A stretch of DNA of 64,000 nt from contig JARUPY010000602.1 in NCBI GenBank assembly GCA_029817715.1, forward strand, positions 1,939,501-2,003,500. The letters are read 5' to 3'. Positions within the stretch are counted from its first letter, which is position 1. Each line of letters opens with the position of its first letter. Source of the DNA: Melastoma dodecandrum (Eukaryota > Streptophyta > Magnoliopsida > Myrtales > Melastomataceae). This document shows, piece by piece, positions 12,348-23,586 of the stretch. The notes under the pieces were generated by a model that did no database searches, had not been told where the DNA came from, and was given only the letters and a program-made list of their open reading frames with translations. A program made the position numbers and the translations under genes.

Positions 12348-14555
12348 CTATGCCGGCACATAGGACTCCAACAATAGCTGTGCCGGAGAAGGTGACAGTA
12401 TTTGGACAATCAAGCTGGTGAATTTCCATTGCTTATCCACTTTGTCTTTGAACATCTGACAATACACTTTCCCGGCTCCATGAGGCCCGCGGATATAAAA
12501 ATTAACCTGGAAGAAGGTGATCTTTGAATCAGAATGAATGGAAAAGGAGGATCTCATTTAAATGCAAATAGAGAAAGAGAAAGCACCTCAATATGGTCAA
12601 CACCCTCTTCATCAGTCCAGAACCGGTGTGGTATTCGTTGACGTGCAGCTCGGTTCCTGCTTTCTTGACCATACCCAGTAATAGGTGACCCAATCCTTAT
12701 CCGTACCTGATACATGGGAAAACATGCCTTTTAAAGATTTTGTTCTGCAGAAAGAACTCACTTCACATTATTCAGACTGGGATCTCATCATCTGTCTTTT
12801 TCCATACCTGGCTGTCGTCTTGAATCCTCTTCAAAGCTGTGTTAAAGATCTTGTACCTGCAATGACAGAGTCATTGACAACTATTTATAGAATTAAAACA
12901 AAAGCTTTCAATACTACAGGTAAGGTAGGCCACATACTCTTTCGGTTGAAAAATGAGCTCATTGAAGACCGCATACGCTGCGGCGGCCGCAACCCCAAGA
13001 CCCACAAGTATGACAACACTGTAAGAAGCTCCCTCCACAAATGTTACGGGTTTTTCCGGAATATTATATGTAGGAGCATCAAAAGGATCTTCAACTTTAG
13101 ATATATCCTTTTTACCCTGCACAAGATGAATTCAAACAACACTCAAAAAACAAATATGTTATGGCAACAAAAGACAAGAAGGTTCTGCTTTGAACTTGGA
13201 ATTGACTCGTAAATCCAACCAGATACATGCATAACTGTTAGTATAGCTTCTGATAAGTAATTTACAGAAGAGACATTCATCTACGGGTATTAACAAAAAT
13301 CTGATCAAATTTTAGGAGAGAAAAGCTAGCATCCTGTTGAAGATATTTAGATGCATATCTTTTACATAAGAATGAGTCGAATTATTCGCAGCTTGCATGA
13401 ACTGAAGATATATATAATTTCCCAGTGGAACACCATTAATTCCTGGGATATCCATCCTTCTTCGCCATGGCTTCTTCGATAGATCATTTTTCAATCACTA
13501 GTTCGATTAGGATATGATGAGAACTTGTAGAGAATCAAAATGAGAGCAGGAACATCAACAGGGGACATGTTAAATCAACAAAGAATAAGTAATTTCAAAC
13601 CTCTGATGCCGTTTCCCCATTTTTAGTAGATCTTGCAGCATATGACCGTGAAAAGGAGCATCTTGCAACAGATCCATTCATTCTAGAAAGTAGGCATAAG
13701 GATTGGTACTGATGAAAAATTCCATTGACATCACAGGAATGGCGAGCGGTAAGAAATCCTGCAAAATTAGGAAAAAGAAACACAATGGGGGTCAATACTT
13801 ATGGAGCCTATTCGTCATTGGCATGCAAACACGGTGGGTCAATCTTGTCAGAAATCAGCATTAAGTTTAGTAGCTAAAGGACTGGAGAACAGTCAAGGTC
13901 CGCACAGCATGGTAGCTATTACAGAATCTATAGTCGTGATTTTTTTCACTAACCTGCGGCTCCAAGTTTATCCTACAAGGTGCAAAAGGAAAAGGGCCAT
14001 CAATCAGCCTAACCGCACCGGGAAGAACAAAATGTTTCCAACCAACCCATTATCTACTAAGAGAAGTAGAGTGATTAGTGTGTTACCTCGGCTAGGATGT
14101 TACCTCCACTCATGCCCTTGAAGCAGCCGGACCGCAATGCCCCCTGTCGAGTGAATCATTAATTGATAATCAGCACAATGACATAATAAAATCATACAAA
14201 AGAGTCTCCATTTCACACTATCTTTGCGCATCGCCAGTGAGCAAATTCAAGCTCGGGAAAACAACGCAATCGAAAAGGGAAAAGCACAAACAAACAAATA
14301 AACTCCTCTCAGTTCATCCCAGAAAAACTCCAACCGACAACAATTCACTCCCATCGAATGACGTCGCACGATCACCTTCCGAGTTCTCAAAAAGCCCCCC
14401 ACCAAACAACCGACTCCAGACCCAAAAACCCTACGAAACAACCGGCGTGAGTTCATAGTACTCACATCTCCGACGGAATCGCTACGAGGGACGCCGGAGA
14501 GAAACCCTCCAGTCCGAAGTTTCGTCGAAGCGATCGATCTCCTCAAGTGCTGCAT
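12348..14555 (-). CDS. TIM21: Mitochondrial import inner membrane translocase subunit TIM21
   Basis: TIM21 links the TOM and TIM23 complexes and the respiratory chain; the Arabidopsis orthologue is SD3. Seven exons: 14555-14466, 14143-14104, 13758-13601, 13116-12938, 12856-12808, 12706-12587 and 12506-12348. They give 264 residues. The N-terminus ([16 protein letters not shown]) is an Arg/Ser-rich presequence. A membrane span follows [20 protein letters not shown], and the intermembrane-space domain contains [55 protein letters not shown] and [14 protein letters not shown]. All donors and acceptors are GT-AG. It shares a 320-bp divergent promoter with NUP62. Confidence 0.94.
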
Positions 14556-14875
14556 TCCTAACTGACCGGAAGTCGAAGGGAGGAGAGATTTCGTAGATCG
14601 AATAGAAAACCCTTCTTCTCCGCAGGGTTTCCGCCGGTCCGCAGTTTTTGGTTCCCGTTGCGAGAGAAATTAATAGTTGTACATGTTTATTAAATGGATG
14701 AAATGGTCCGATACCTTTCTATGTGTTTCATGTTCGTCCTTCTTCTTCTTCACCCGATCACCTTTCTATATCGCGCGTCGGATTTTCCAAATAATACTCT
14801 CATTTATCTGTCTCTGGCGTCTCTATCTTTCCCCGGTGATTGTGAAAAGCCCTAATTCCCCCGCCGCCGGCAGCC
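14556..14875. promoter_or_regulatory. Divergent promoter, TIM21 / NUP62
   Basis: Only 320 bp separate the two outward-facing start codons, so both core promoters and both leaders must lie here. A CTT-rich stretch lies near 14740-14755 on the NUP62 side. No clear TATA box is seen. Co-regulation is an inference from the spacing alone. Confidence 0.5.
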
Positions 14876-17800
14876 ATGTCGGGCTTCTCGTTCGGCTCCT
14901 CCTCCGCAGCCGCGGGCTCCTCTTCCTCCCCCTTCTCCTTTGGGACGACCCCCTCGACGTTTGGATCCACAGCCCCTTCGTCCTCCTCTTCCCCTTTCTC
15001 CTTCTCTTTCCCTGCTTCCTCATCCTCCACCACCTCATTCTCTCCCTTCGCTCCCTCCTCCTCCGCTTCCCCTGCTTCCTCCACTTTCTTCGGCGTGCCA
15101 GCCACATCTGCGGCGGCATCCTCTTCTTCACTCTTTGGCAACCCGGCAGCGACCACCACCGCATCCCCTACTTCATTCTTCGGTGCCCCGGCCTCCACCG
15201 CATCCCCTACTTCATTCTTCGGTGCCCCGGCCTCCACCGCATCCCCTGCGCCACTCTTTGGTGCACCGGGCACGACCTCATCCTCTACCTCACTCTTCAC
15301 TGCTTCCTCGCTGTTTGGTGCGCAGTCAACAGGTTCGACAACTACGCTGTTCGGAGCAAGTTTTTCCTCGTCCACTTCTGGTTCTTCCCTTTTCGGATCA
15401 TCCTCGAGTGCGGCAGCCTCCAGCCTGACTGCCTCTACGACAGGCGGTGGACTTTTCAGTGGCAGCTCGTTCTCTGCTCCTAAAGCGACCTCCCCTCCGT
15501 CATTCCCGAGCTTCCTTTCTTCGACTTCTTCCAGCTCCAGTGCTGCGACAACTTCCCCTGTCTCGTCGCCATTTGGGGCTGCTTCTGGATTATCCTCCTT
15601 CTTGAATTCCGCCACCACGGCTTCTACTCCAGCTTCGACTTTCTCATTCACCCCGGGGACCTCTTCTGTGGCTTCCCAGTCTTCTATTAGCTTCGGCACT
15701 GGTTCTGCTGTAGCTTCTGCGCCATTAGCTGCTTCAGCGTCCACCACACCACCTTTCAGTTTGCCTACACCGATAGCTTCCTCAGCGTCCACCACATCAC
15801 CTTTCGGTTTGTCTACACCATTAGCTTCCTCAGCATCCACCACATCACCTTTCAATTTGCCTACACCATTAGCTTCCTCAGCATCCAACTCTTCTCTAAC
15901 TTTACTAGCAGCCAAGCAGCCTGGCACATCCTTCTCCTTTGCCCCATCAGGGACAGGAGCAGCGCCATTGCTTTCAATGAGCTCCGGCACATCTGCTGCA
16001 TCTGCTGCAAGTTCAGCTTCAGTTGGGATCCCTTCTTTCAGCCCAAGTACTGTTTCTTGGGCGCCAACTGCTTCAACTGCCACTACCACTACTACTATTG
16101 CGTCCGCCGCTGCTACCACCGCTACCAATACCACTGCTTCAGCCTCCGCTGGCACGATCAGCCCCACAGTCAGTGGTGCATTTACAGGTTTCTCTGTGAG
16201 CTCTGCACCTGCTCCAGCAGTGAGCACTGGTTCAGCTCCGAGTTTCTCGTTTTTGTCCACGGCTTCCACATCAGCTGGTTTGTCAACAGGTTTGTTGCTA
16301 ATAGGGTCCAAAGCTGGTTTTACTGACTTGCTTACGTTTGTGGCATATTCTGCATGGCATTCAAGAAAAATGTCTTTTGCAGGGACCCCTTCTACACCTG
16401 TGACCACAACAACCGTTGCAACAGTTACTACTGCTGCACAGACGTCATCTTCACTTGTTGTAGCTTCCAGTAGTGGGTTAGTCTCAGTTGCTATGCTGGC
16501 ATTTTAATTTGTTTGTTCAACAGTTGAATGCAACATTTTGATTAGTGAGGCGATCCATATCTCTACTTATCTTGATCTGCTTAATAAGACGACATTTGGT
16601 TGCTGCATGACCAACCTAATTAGACTTTCCTGTGGCCCATTCTTTTTTCTTCTCAAATCTCGATAGTCAAGAGATGAGGTGGAACTTCTACCGAACTGCT
16701 TTGTCCCTGTTGCGGCTTAGATGAATGATTCAGATCAGGCCTTCTTGAGTTAATGCATTAAATGATACTCATTTAGTGTGTGAGTTGACTGAAGCTAGAT
16801 GTTTTGTGTAAAGATGTTACCTTTTGATAGTATTTGATTACGCTTATGTTTGTCTGTGCAGTACAACTGCTAGTGTTACCCCCTCTGCTACACCCAAGCT
16901 GCCCTCAGAGATTGTTGGAAAGACTGTGGAGGAGGTGACTACTTCCTCTCGTCTACGATCTTATTTACCATGTAATTCTGAAGATGATTGATTTCCTACA
17001 TAAAATTAAGACTGTTATTATGATGTCTTGTGTCAGTGGTTTAGCTTGATGAATATGTATGCTTCTGCAGCGTTGTTCTGTTTGTCAGTCCATATGGGCA
17101 CATTTTCTGAATAGGACAAGGACTGTTGTAGCTCATACTGCATCATGTATTGAGAGAATTACTATGAAGTAGTATTTGCAGCTGACATGCACGGCAGTTA
17201 GAAACAATGAACTTAAATTTCCTTTCATGTAAAAGAGTATTACATTCAATATCAGAGATGGCAACAAATAATATAGAATGTTAGGTTGTTTTATTATGCA
17301 ACTCGTAGGAAGTTTAGGAAAGGCATAATTGAGAATACGAGAATGTGAAACCAAATGAGATGCTAATATTTTTATTCTTTCAGTGAAATGGGAACTGCTT
17401 TACTTTCTTTTACTAGGTCTTTCTTTTGATCTAATTTAGTTTACTTGCCTGTGATGTATAAATTGTAAACTTTAAGTGCAAGAGTTTATTTGCTCTTCTG
17501 AGAAGTTGTTTATCATCATTGGAAGATCATCAGAGAATGGAACTCTGAGCTACAGGAGAGAACAGGGAAATTCCGGAAGCAGGCGAATGCTGTTGCTGAG
17601 TGGGACAAGAGGATTTTACATAATCGGGATGTGCTCCTTAGGCTTGAGGTACATCTATAACAAAAAATGATGATCGGTATGCCATAATCGGGATGATCTC
17701 TTGCTAGTAGGCAGATAATAAGCTAGATGATAATTGATATAGATTTTTTTTTTTTGGTTGTCGTTACCCTAATTGCCTATATTATCCTCAGTGGAGAGAT

Positions 17801-19664
17801 CCCTTGGTTATTAATACAATTGCAATGTCATATGATCTCTCTGTGAAGTTTTACCAATATTTGTTTGTAAATGGAAAACATTTTCTATTACTTAAACTTG
17901 TACCGCTCTTTAAGCCTGGTTATGCTTGATTTAGATTGAAGTTGCAAAAGTAGCAGAGACACATTCTTACCTGGAGCAGCAGCTGGAATTGATCGAGACA
18001 CATCAGCAAGAGGTCAAATAACCATCCATTCTTTGCTCTTGCGTGCATGCTATTTATTTTGTTCTTTTGGCTTTTATAATGTTGGAGTGAGCTTATGGAT
18101 GGGGTCTTATGTCTGCAATTAATGTCAGTGACTACAGCTTGTTGGACCACAAAATAATCCCATCAGTGTCCACCAATTCTTTTCTTGAACTTATGGTTAA
18201 CGGAACTTGGTTATATAACCATCAGCTGTTTAGATTACCTTATATATTGTAGTTTTGTTCACTTGACCTTGGTTTTCATTGCACTTTGAAATTATCTCTT
18301 TTCTTGGTATGTTATAGTTGAGCACTAGAGCAAGTTTTGAAGATGAATTTTCCTAAAATTTCAAAACCCTTTTCCAGGTTGACAAGGCTTTACAGAGCAT
18401 AGAGGACGAAGCTGAACGTACTTACAAGGATGAACGTGGATTTTTACTTGATGATGACGCTGCATCAACAAGAGATGCAATGTGAGCATGGATACCTATC
18501 TTTTGCTTATCTCTCACAGATAATTCCTGCTTGCCTCTATTGTTAATTCCTTTATGTATATCTTAGGTTCACTATTTAGTGTGACTTACCCTGATGTAAT
18601 ACAAGTAAACTCCACATATTGTTTTTTAAGGTTCACTATCTCTTTGGTAATTAGCTGCATGGTATTTAGCCATGTGGTGTAAGTGTAACAAGGGTGTGCA
18701 GAAGATGTTTCTGGTTGATGATTCTGATATCATTTCCATGTGCTATGTATTCTGATTCTGGAGCAAAATTGGGTTCTTTATGCAGGTATGACCAAGCAGA
18801 GATGATAGAGAGGGAATTAGAGCAAATGACTGAACAAATTAAATCAATCATCCATACGATGAATGCCAATCAAGTATGTGGTCAATAATTATATCAATCC
18901 TTTGTTATGCTTTCTCTTTATGGTGAAATATAACCGTCTACTTAAGTATATGATTAATTTTAGATTTGCTAAGTAGTAGAAATGTCTAGAACTGGCAAAT
19001 TACTCCCATTTTTTGCACTTGCTTGTTTCAAGCTTTCTGTTATTTAAGAAGTGGGGTTATAGATCATATGCAGATTCTATATTTGGTGGAAATAGTTTAT
19101 TCCAACTTGCTGAAGATCCTTGATGGTCAGACCATATTGTAATTTTCTCTCATCTTTTATCCTTATGTTTGATGTAGGGCGGAGAGCTGGTTGCAACAGA
19201 TGGAATGACACCAGTTGATATCGTTGTTCGGATTTTGAACAATCAGTTGAGCTCTTTGATGTGGGTTGATGAGAAGGTACGTGCCCCTGACCGTGTAATA
19301 TTTGCTTGTTCAGCAGGGTAGAGATCTGGAGTTCGGTTAAATGGCACTAGCCCATCTTATGCTCTCCTTCAACACTCGAGCAATAACATCTACTGAAATA
19401 TGCTTCATCACTGGGATCCATTTTGTAAATTATAATAAAGGTCAAATGGAACCTAGGAATGCGTATAGGTCAATAATCTGCAAATTTGATTACACTAGTT
19501 ATTCTTTTTTCGAGCTTCAAGTTTTCACTGGCGCCTGCAATAGGAGATTACTGGCGTCTTTCGATTTGCAGGCTGAGGAGTTCTCGTCTCGGATCAAGAA
19601 ACTCGCCACACAAGGATCTGCAGCGGAACGCGAGCTAATGGGTCCAAGATACTGGATGTCCTAA
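14876..19664 (+). CDS. NUP62: Nuclear pore complex protein NUP62
   Basis: Central-channel FG nucleoporin. Nine exons: 14876-16289, 16383-16476, 16862-16934, 17526-17648, 17935-18012, 18378-18481, 18786-18873, 19178-19276 and 19572-19664. They give 721 residues. Exon 1 is a low-complexity Ser/Thr/Ala/Pro domain with scattered FG, LFG and FFGAPA units that bind transport receptors. The C-terminal coiled-coil domain begins at PSEIVGKTVEEIIREWNSEL and continues through AEWDKRILHNRDVLLRLE, EVAKVAETHSYLEQQLELIE, GFLLDDDAASTRDAMYDQAE, TPVDIVVRILNNQLSSL and KKLATQGSAAERELMGPRYW. Intron 1 is 93 nt with no in-frame stop, so its retention would add 31 residues. A relic of the last exon lies about 1.1 kb downstream. 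Confidence 0.95.
15164..15280 (+). repeat. 39-bp coding tandem repeat in NUP62 exon 1
   Basis: Copies start at 15164, 15203 and 15242. The first two are nearly identical and encode SPTSFFGAPASTA; the third is diverged. The period is a multiple of three, so copy-number change keeps the FG frame. Confidence 0.9.
15725..15895 (+). repeat. 48-bp coding tandem repeat in NUP62 exon 1
   Basis: Copies start near 15725, 15773, 15821 and a partial one at 15869. Each encodes a variant of LASSASTTSPFGLPTP. It is separate from the 39-bp array and also keeps frame. Confidence 0.85.
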
Positions 19665-19862
19665 AACCTTCTGGTGTAATTAGACTGTTGCATTTCCTTA
19701 GGTTCTCAATGGCTTGTGCTTGAAAGATTGCCAGGCACTCATTGTAATACTTACATTCGAGAACCCCTCGCCCTGTTGTTCTGTTACAATTAGAACGTGT
19801 GAATTCAAATGCTTACATTACTCAATTCGTTCTTATGAAGTCTACAACTGTTGATGGATGAC

Positions 19863-20458
19863 TCATATGCTGGTCGTTCTTGCCAACACCACTATGAATA
19901 AGATCACAATGGACAGCAGGAAAGACGACCTGGCATTCTCCTCAAGTTGAGATCTGTTCTGAGCATCGGAAGTAGCTGAAGTAGTAGAAAACAAGGTTGT
20001 CAGCTCATTCCCCAAGGACTTGAACTTGTCGACGAGCTCCAGGATCTTTTCCATGGCCATCCCGAGGAACCACGGCAGGAAGGTACTGGTCAGGTCCACA
20101 TCCATGGTGATCTGTAGCCTCCCGAAACATCAGAGCAGCATTCTTGAGTCCGCGGTCTGGAAATTGGAGTGCCAAAGCCTAACCAGTGGTGAGCAGCTCC
20201 AGGACTTTGCAGGCCCCTTCGTTGCTTGAGACGGCATCCCAGAAAGCCTTATCCATGATGAGCGAGATCACGAACTGTCTGTACGCGACTCTGAGGAAAC
20301 ATTCGCACACGAAGGCGTGCATGCCTTTGGTATCAAAGCAGAAAAAGTGTATGAAGCCATGGAGGTGGGAAGGGAATGCCTAGATTGCGGGCTCGGTTTG
20401 CAGCAGGCAGAGGGCGTGCACAAACCTTTCGAAACCACTGGATATCAGGGCCCTGGGG
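19863..20458 (-). pseudogene. Tail-anchored protein gene, decayed duplicate (copy A)
   Basis: This copy is homologous to the intact gene at 20929-21973. The last exon (20105-19863) is open and encodes WFLGMAMEKILELVDKFKS and a C-terminal membrane anchor (LLSIVILFIVVLART). Upstream, the counterpart of exon 2 (ALISSGFERFVHALCLLQTE) runs into a TAG where the functional copy has its splice donor. The counterpart of exon 3 (FVISLIMDKAFWDAVSSNEG) survives, but joining it to the last exon at the only good acceptor puts the frame out. No first exon was found. A short 80-residue product from the ATG at 20105 cannot be excluded. Confidence 0.7.
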
Positions 20459-20696
20459 TCACGACCCCGATGAGGGAATCGATCATTTATTTCATATCTA
20501 AATCATTCGAAATGGTGTCACTTGTTTAAGCCATTGTTCCTTTTGAAAGGATTCCCCTGGGAGCGCGAATTTTATTTGCCCAAAGCTCTGTTTCAGGCTT
20601 TTCTTTACTGACACCAGCGACTTCCCGAGGAACACTCAACACATTCCACATCTATGGAAACCTGTCTCAGCATCTTATGAATAGATTATATGCCAG

Positions 20697-20781
20697 GGGA
20701 AGAGAAATGCTCTGTCCCGGATCAAGAAGCTTGCAACTTGAGGATCCTGGCCGTGTAACCACGAGTTACTGTGTGTCCTAA
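20697..20781 (+). pseudogene. Relic of NUP62 last exon
   Basis: The stretch around 20719-20735 (cggatcaagaagcttgcaac) matches the NUP62 terminal exon (cggatcaagaaactcgccac). The similarity runs on through a diverged middle to a shared gtcctaa stop context. A CAG-like acceptor at about 20693-20695 sits in the equivalent place. The relic has an internal stop. Together with copy A and the intact downstream gene it marks a tandem segmental duplication. Confidence 0.7.
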
Positions 20782-20928
20782 GACCAAGGATACTACTGCA
20801 TTGTCATGATACTATGTTTCGAGAACGACTTGCTTCTTTCCTGAGGGATCAAATCGCCTTGTAGGTCGAATACATATTAGAAAAAAGCAGCAAATTCTCA
20901 CACTGCTCTAGGTCGTTATTACAGTGGC

Positions 20929-21973
20929 TTATGTGCCAGTCATTCTCGCCAACACCACAATGAAGAGGATCACCACGGACAGCACGAAAGACGACCTAAC
21001 TTTCTCCTCTAGAATAGCTTTGTTCTCGGCCTTTTCCTTGTTTGAAGTGATGGAAGTAACAATACAAGGCTGCATCAATTCGTTCACCGGAGACTTGAAC
21101 TTGTCGACGAGCTCCATGATCTTTTCCCTCAGCATCTCGAGGAACCAGGACAGGATGTTCCTGGCCAGGTTAACATCCTCGGAAATCCGTGGCCTCCCAT
21201 TTTCACCTACAAGAAATCACGACATCAAGAGAGTATTAACACATTCTGTTATTAAAGCTAACATTTCTTTGCATGACCGGAAATGCAAACCCGTGGAGAG
21301 CAGGTGCTGGACTTTGCGGACAGCTTCATTGTTCATGACAGCATCCCAGAATGCCTTATCTGAGGCGAGCGATGTCACTAGCATCTACTCAAAGGAGCAG
21401 CATTGATTAGTGTTAATTAGCAAGCTGTATTCGAACATCAAGGTATATGTATCCACAGAGGTCATTGAGAAGGGAGACCTTGAAGGCGGGATCGGTTTGC
21501 AGAAGATGAAGGGCACGCCTAAACCTTTCCAAGCCGCTCGATATCAGCATCCTGGGTTCAATACCGACAAGGGAATCCATCCATCCCTCTGATGAAGTTC
21601 CATGGCAGAAGCTACATCAACAACAAGCACATGGACAGAGTTAGACGAAAAATCCCAATCTGGGTCAGGTCAGTGTTAGCAAAACTGAGTGACTTGAACA
21701 TTGGTAAGGATAGGAGGACTGGGGAGGGGAAGTGGGTGACAACCCAAGGAGAGAACAGATGGCCTTGTCGACCCCGGACGCGGATGGAACTGGACCCAAA
21801 GCAGAGGTCCTCACCATTCCTCGAGGGAAAGCAGAAGCGGAACCTGGGATTTGACTCTGATGGTGCGAGTTGGCTGGAGCCCGGAATTTCATATTATAAG
21901 AGCAAGACGACGATGAAGATGTCAGGATGGGGGCGGTGTCGTTCGGGAAGAAAGGAGAAGTTCCACCTCCCAT
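20929..21973 (-). CDS. Uncharacterised plant tail-anchored membrane protein (copy B)
   Basis: Proposed exons 21973-21744, 21611-21479, 21384-21291 and 21206-20929 give 244 residues with matching phases. The N-terminus is Ser/Pro-rich and low in complexity. The middle contains ERFRRALHLLQTDPAFK and VTSLASDKAFWDAVMNNEAV, followed by LSWFLEMLREKIMELVDKFK and a basic-flanked C-terminal anchor (SSFVLSVVILFIVVLARM) with only a few residues after it. That layout suggests an organelle membrane protein facing the cytosol. I recognise it as a conserved but unnamed plant family and give no function. The exon 1 donor (CTTGG|gttgtc) is the least certain border. Copy A is its decayed tandem duplicate. Confidence 0.75.
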
Positions 21974-22398
21974 TATGTCTGTTCTTCTTGAAGAAGAAGA
22001 AGAAGAAGAAGAAGACTGATATCTTTAAAGCCAGTGAAAACGACCCTTTTAACATATTCATATCTCACCGTCTCGCATCTTTTATATGCCCAATTGTATG
22101 TTTGTGTAATAGCAAGTATGGTAAGTTATTGCGACCGATATCGGACAGTATCGAAAATTCGTGAATGTTGCGGTAACTGACTACTAAGATAGGCCACCAC
22201 TGGGTCGAATGAATCGTCATGTGATGAAGTCGTCCTCGGCCTGTGTCACCACGTTTTTGTATGTCCATTGTGTGTGTGTATATATATATTGTTGGGAAAT
22301 CCTCCTCTGATGATGATCTAAAAACTAGGTTTCCTGAGAAAACAGTTCCTAAGAACGAATGATTATCTGATTGGTTTTTGTTTTGATACTCGAGAAAA
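21974..22398. other. Divergent spacer with GAA microsatellite
   Basis: This 425-bp spacer lies between the minus-strand tail-anchored gene and the plus-strand CNR/PLAC8 gene. It contains a (GAA)n run at about 21990-22014 and a (TG)n(TA)n stretch at about 22270-22290. No coding potential seen. Confidence 0.55.
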
Positions 22399-23420
22399 AT
22401 GGCAGAAGGGCATCATCCTCAGAATTCAAGGTACGTGAAATTGACAAAGGATCAAGACGACGCGCCATTGGAGGACATTACCCCCGGCGAGCTTCATCAG
22501 CCGATCCAGGTCCCTGATGTAAGTTCTCTGATGAGATTGTATGCAGCTTCGGCTGCGTTTTCCTAACATTGACGCTGGATGTGTTGGGCGATTTATTCCA
22601 ATGATGGTTCGCAGCTGAATACACGTAGATGCCACGAGTGTGGCCAGCCATTGCCAGAGGAGTACCACCCCCCAGCCGACGAAGAATGGACTACTGGGAT
22701 TTGTGCCTGTGCCGATGACCCCGAGAGCTGTAAGATCTCATACACGTTCCCATTCGGTAGTCGTGGATCTTCAGATGTAGAAACCGTGTGTTTCAAATGA
22801 TTGCTTTTATGAAAACTGTAGGCTGGATGGGGCTGTTCTGCCCATGTGTGCTGTTCGGGCGAAATGTTGAGGAGATCAAGGATGACGTCCCTCAATTTGA
22901 CGGCTGCTGCTGCCACGCTGTGTGTGTCGAGGGCGGGATGGCTGTCGCAGTGGCGACCACTTTCTGCACAGGGATCGATCCTCAGACATCAGCGCTCATT
23001 TGCGAGAGCCTGTTCTTCGCCTGGTGGATCTGCGGAATTTACACCGGGATGGTTCGCCAAGTGCTGCAGAAAAAGTATCATCTCAAGGTAATCAATCAAC
23101 CCATTATGCAAATCTCGCTCACGCTTCTGCTAGACAATTATCATTGACGTTTTTTCCCTTTGGGCTCGCAGGACGCGCCGTGCGATCCCTGCATGGTGCA
23201 TTGTGTGCTGCACTGGTGTGCCTTGTGTCAGGAGCACAGGGAGATGAGGAACAGGTTGGCCGATAATTCGGGATCGGACACCACCTCAGTTGAGCCTCCG
23301 CCTGTTCAGGAGATGACATCGGATGACGCTGCAGACAGCAACAGGGTTACTGCGATCGTGGCTGTGTCGCCTTTGCCCAAGGAAGGGGATAGAACTAGCC
23401 TGGAGTTACAGCCCCTGTAG
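22399..23420 (+). CDS. PLAC8 family protein, cell number regulator 6-like
   Basis: Plant CNR/PCR-type PLAC8 proteins are small membrane proteins linked to organ size and to metal (Cd, Zn, Ca) transport. Four exons: 22399-22518, 22615-22729, 22822-23087 and 23172-23420. They give 249 residues. The N-terminus (RYVKLTKDQDDAPLEDITPG) and the Cys-rich C-x2-C motif in RRCHECGQPLPEEYHPPAD match the CNR6 type. The PLAC8 core is WTTGICACADDPES, GLFCPCVLFGRNVEEI, GIDPQTSALICESLFFAWWI, CGIYTG and CDPCMVHCVLHWCALCQEHR, with a hydrophobic span around FFAWWICGIY. The tail is acidic. Only 166 bp separate its stop from the PPR start codon. Confidence 0.93.
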
Positions 23421-23586
23421 GTTTCTGCAAGCCTCTTACGTTTTTTGAGAATAACAAATCAAAATGTTGATCATTTTCCTCTTTGTCGTTGATCGGCATT
23501 GCAATATGAAATCCAAATCCAAATACTTTACATTATCTTCGCACCAGACGGCGTTCGTGATGAAAGCCAAGCACCGATGAAAAGCA

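Noticed and set aside
12685..13212. 175-codon + strand frame
   Set aside because: It overlaps TIM21 exons and introns on the opposite strand and has no family resemblance.
14800..16407. 535-codon open frame on the minus strand
   Set aside because: It is the antisense shadow of the Ser/Thr/Ala-rich NUP62 exon 1. The Val/Glu/Ala-rich composition mirrors the TCx/GCx codons, and no splice or promoter context supports it.
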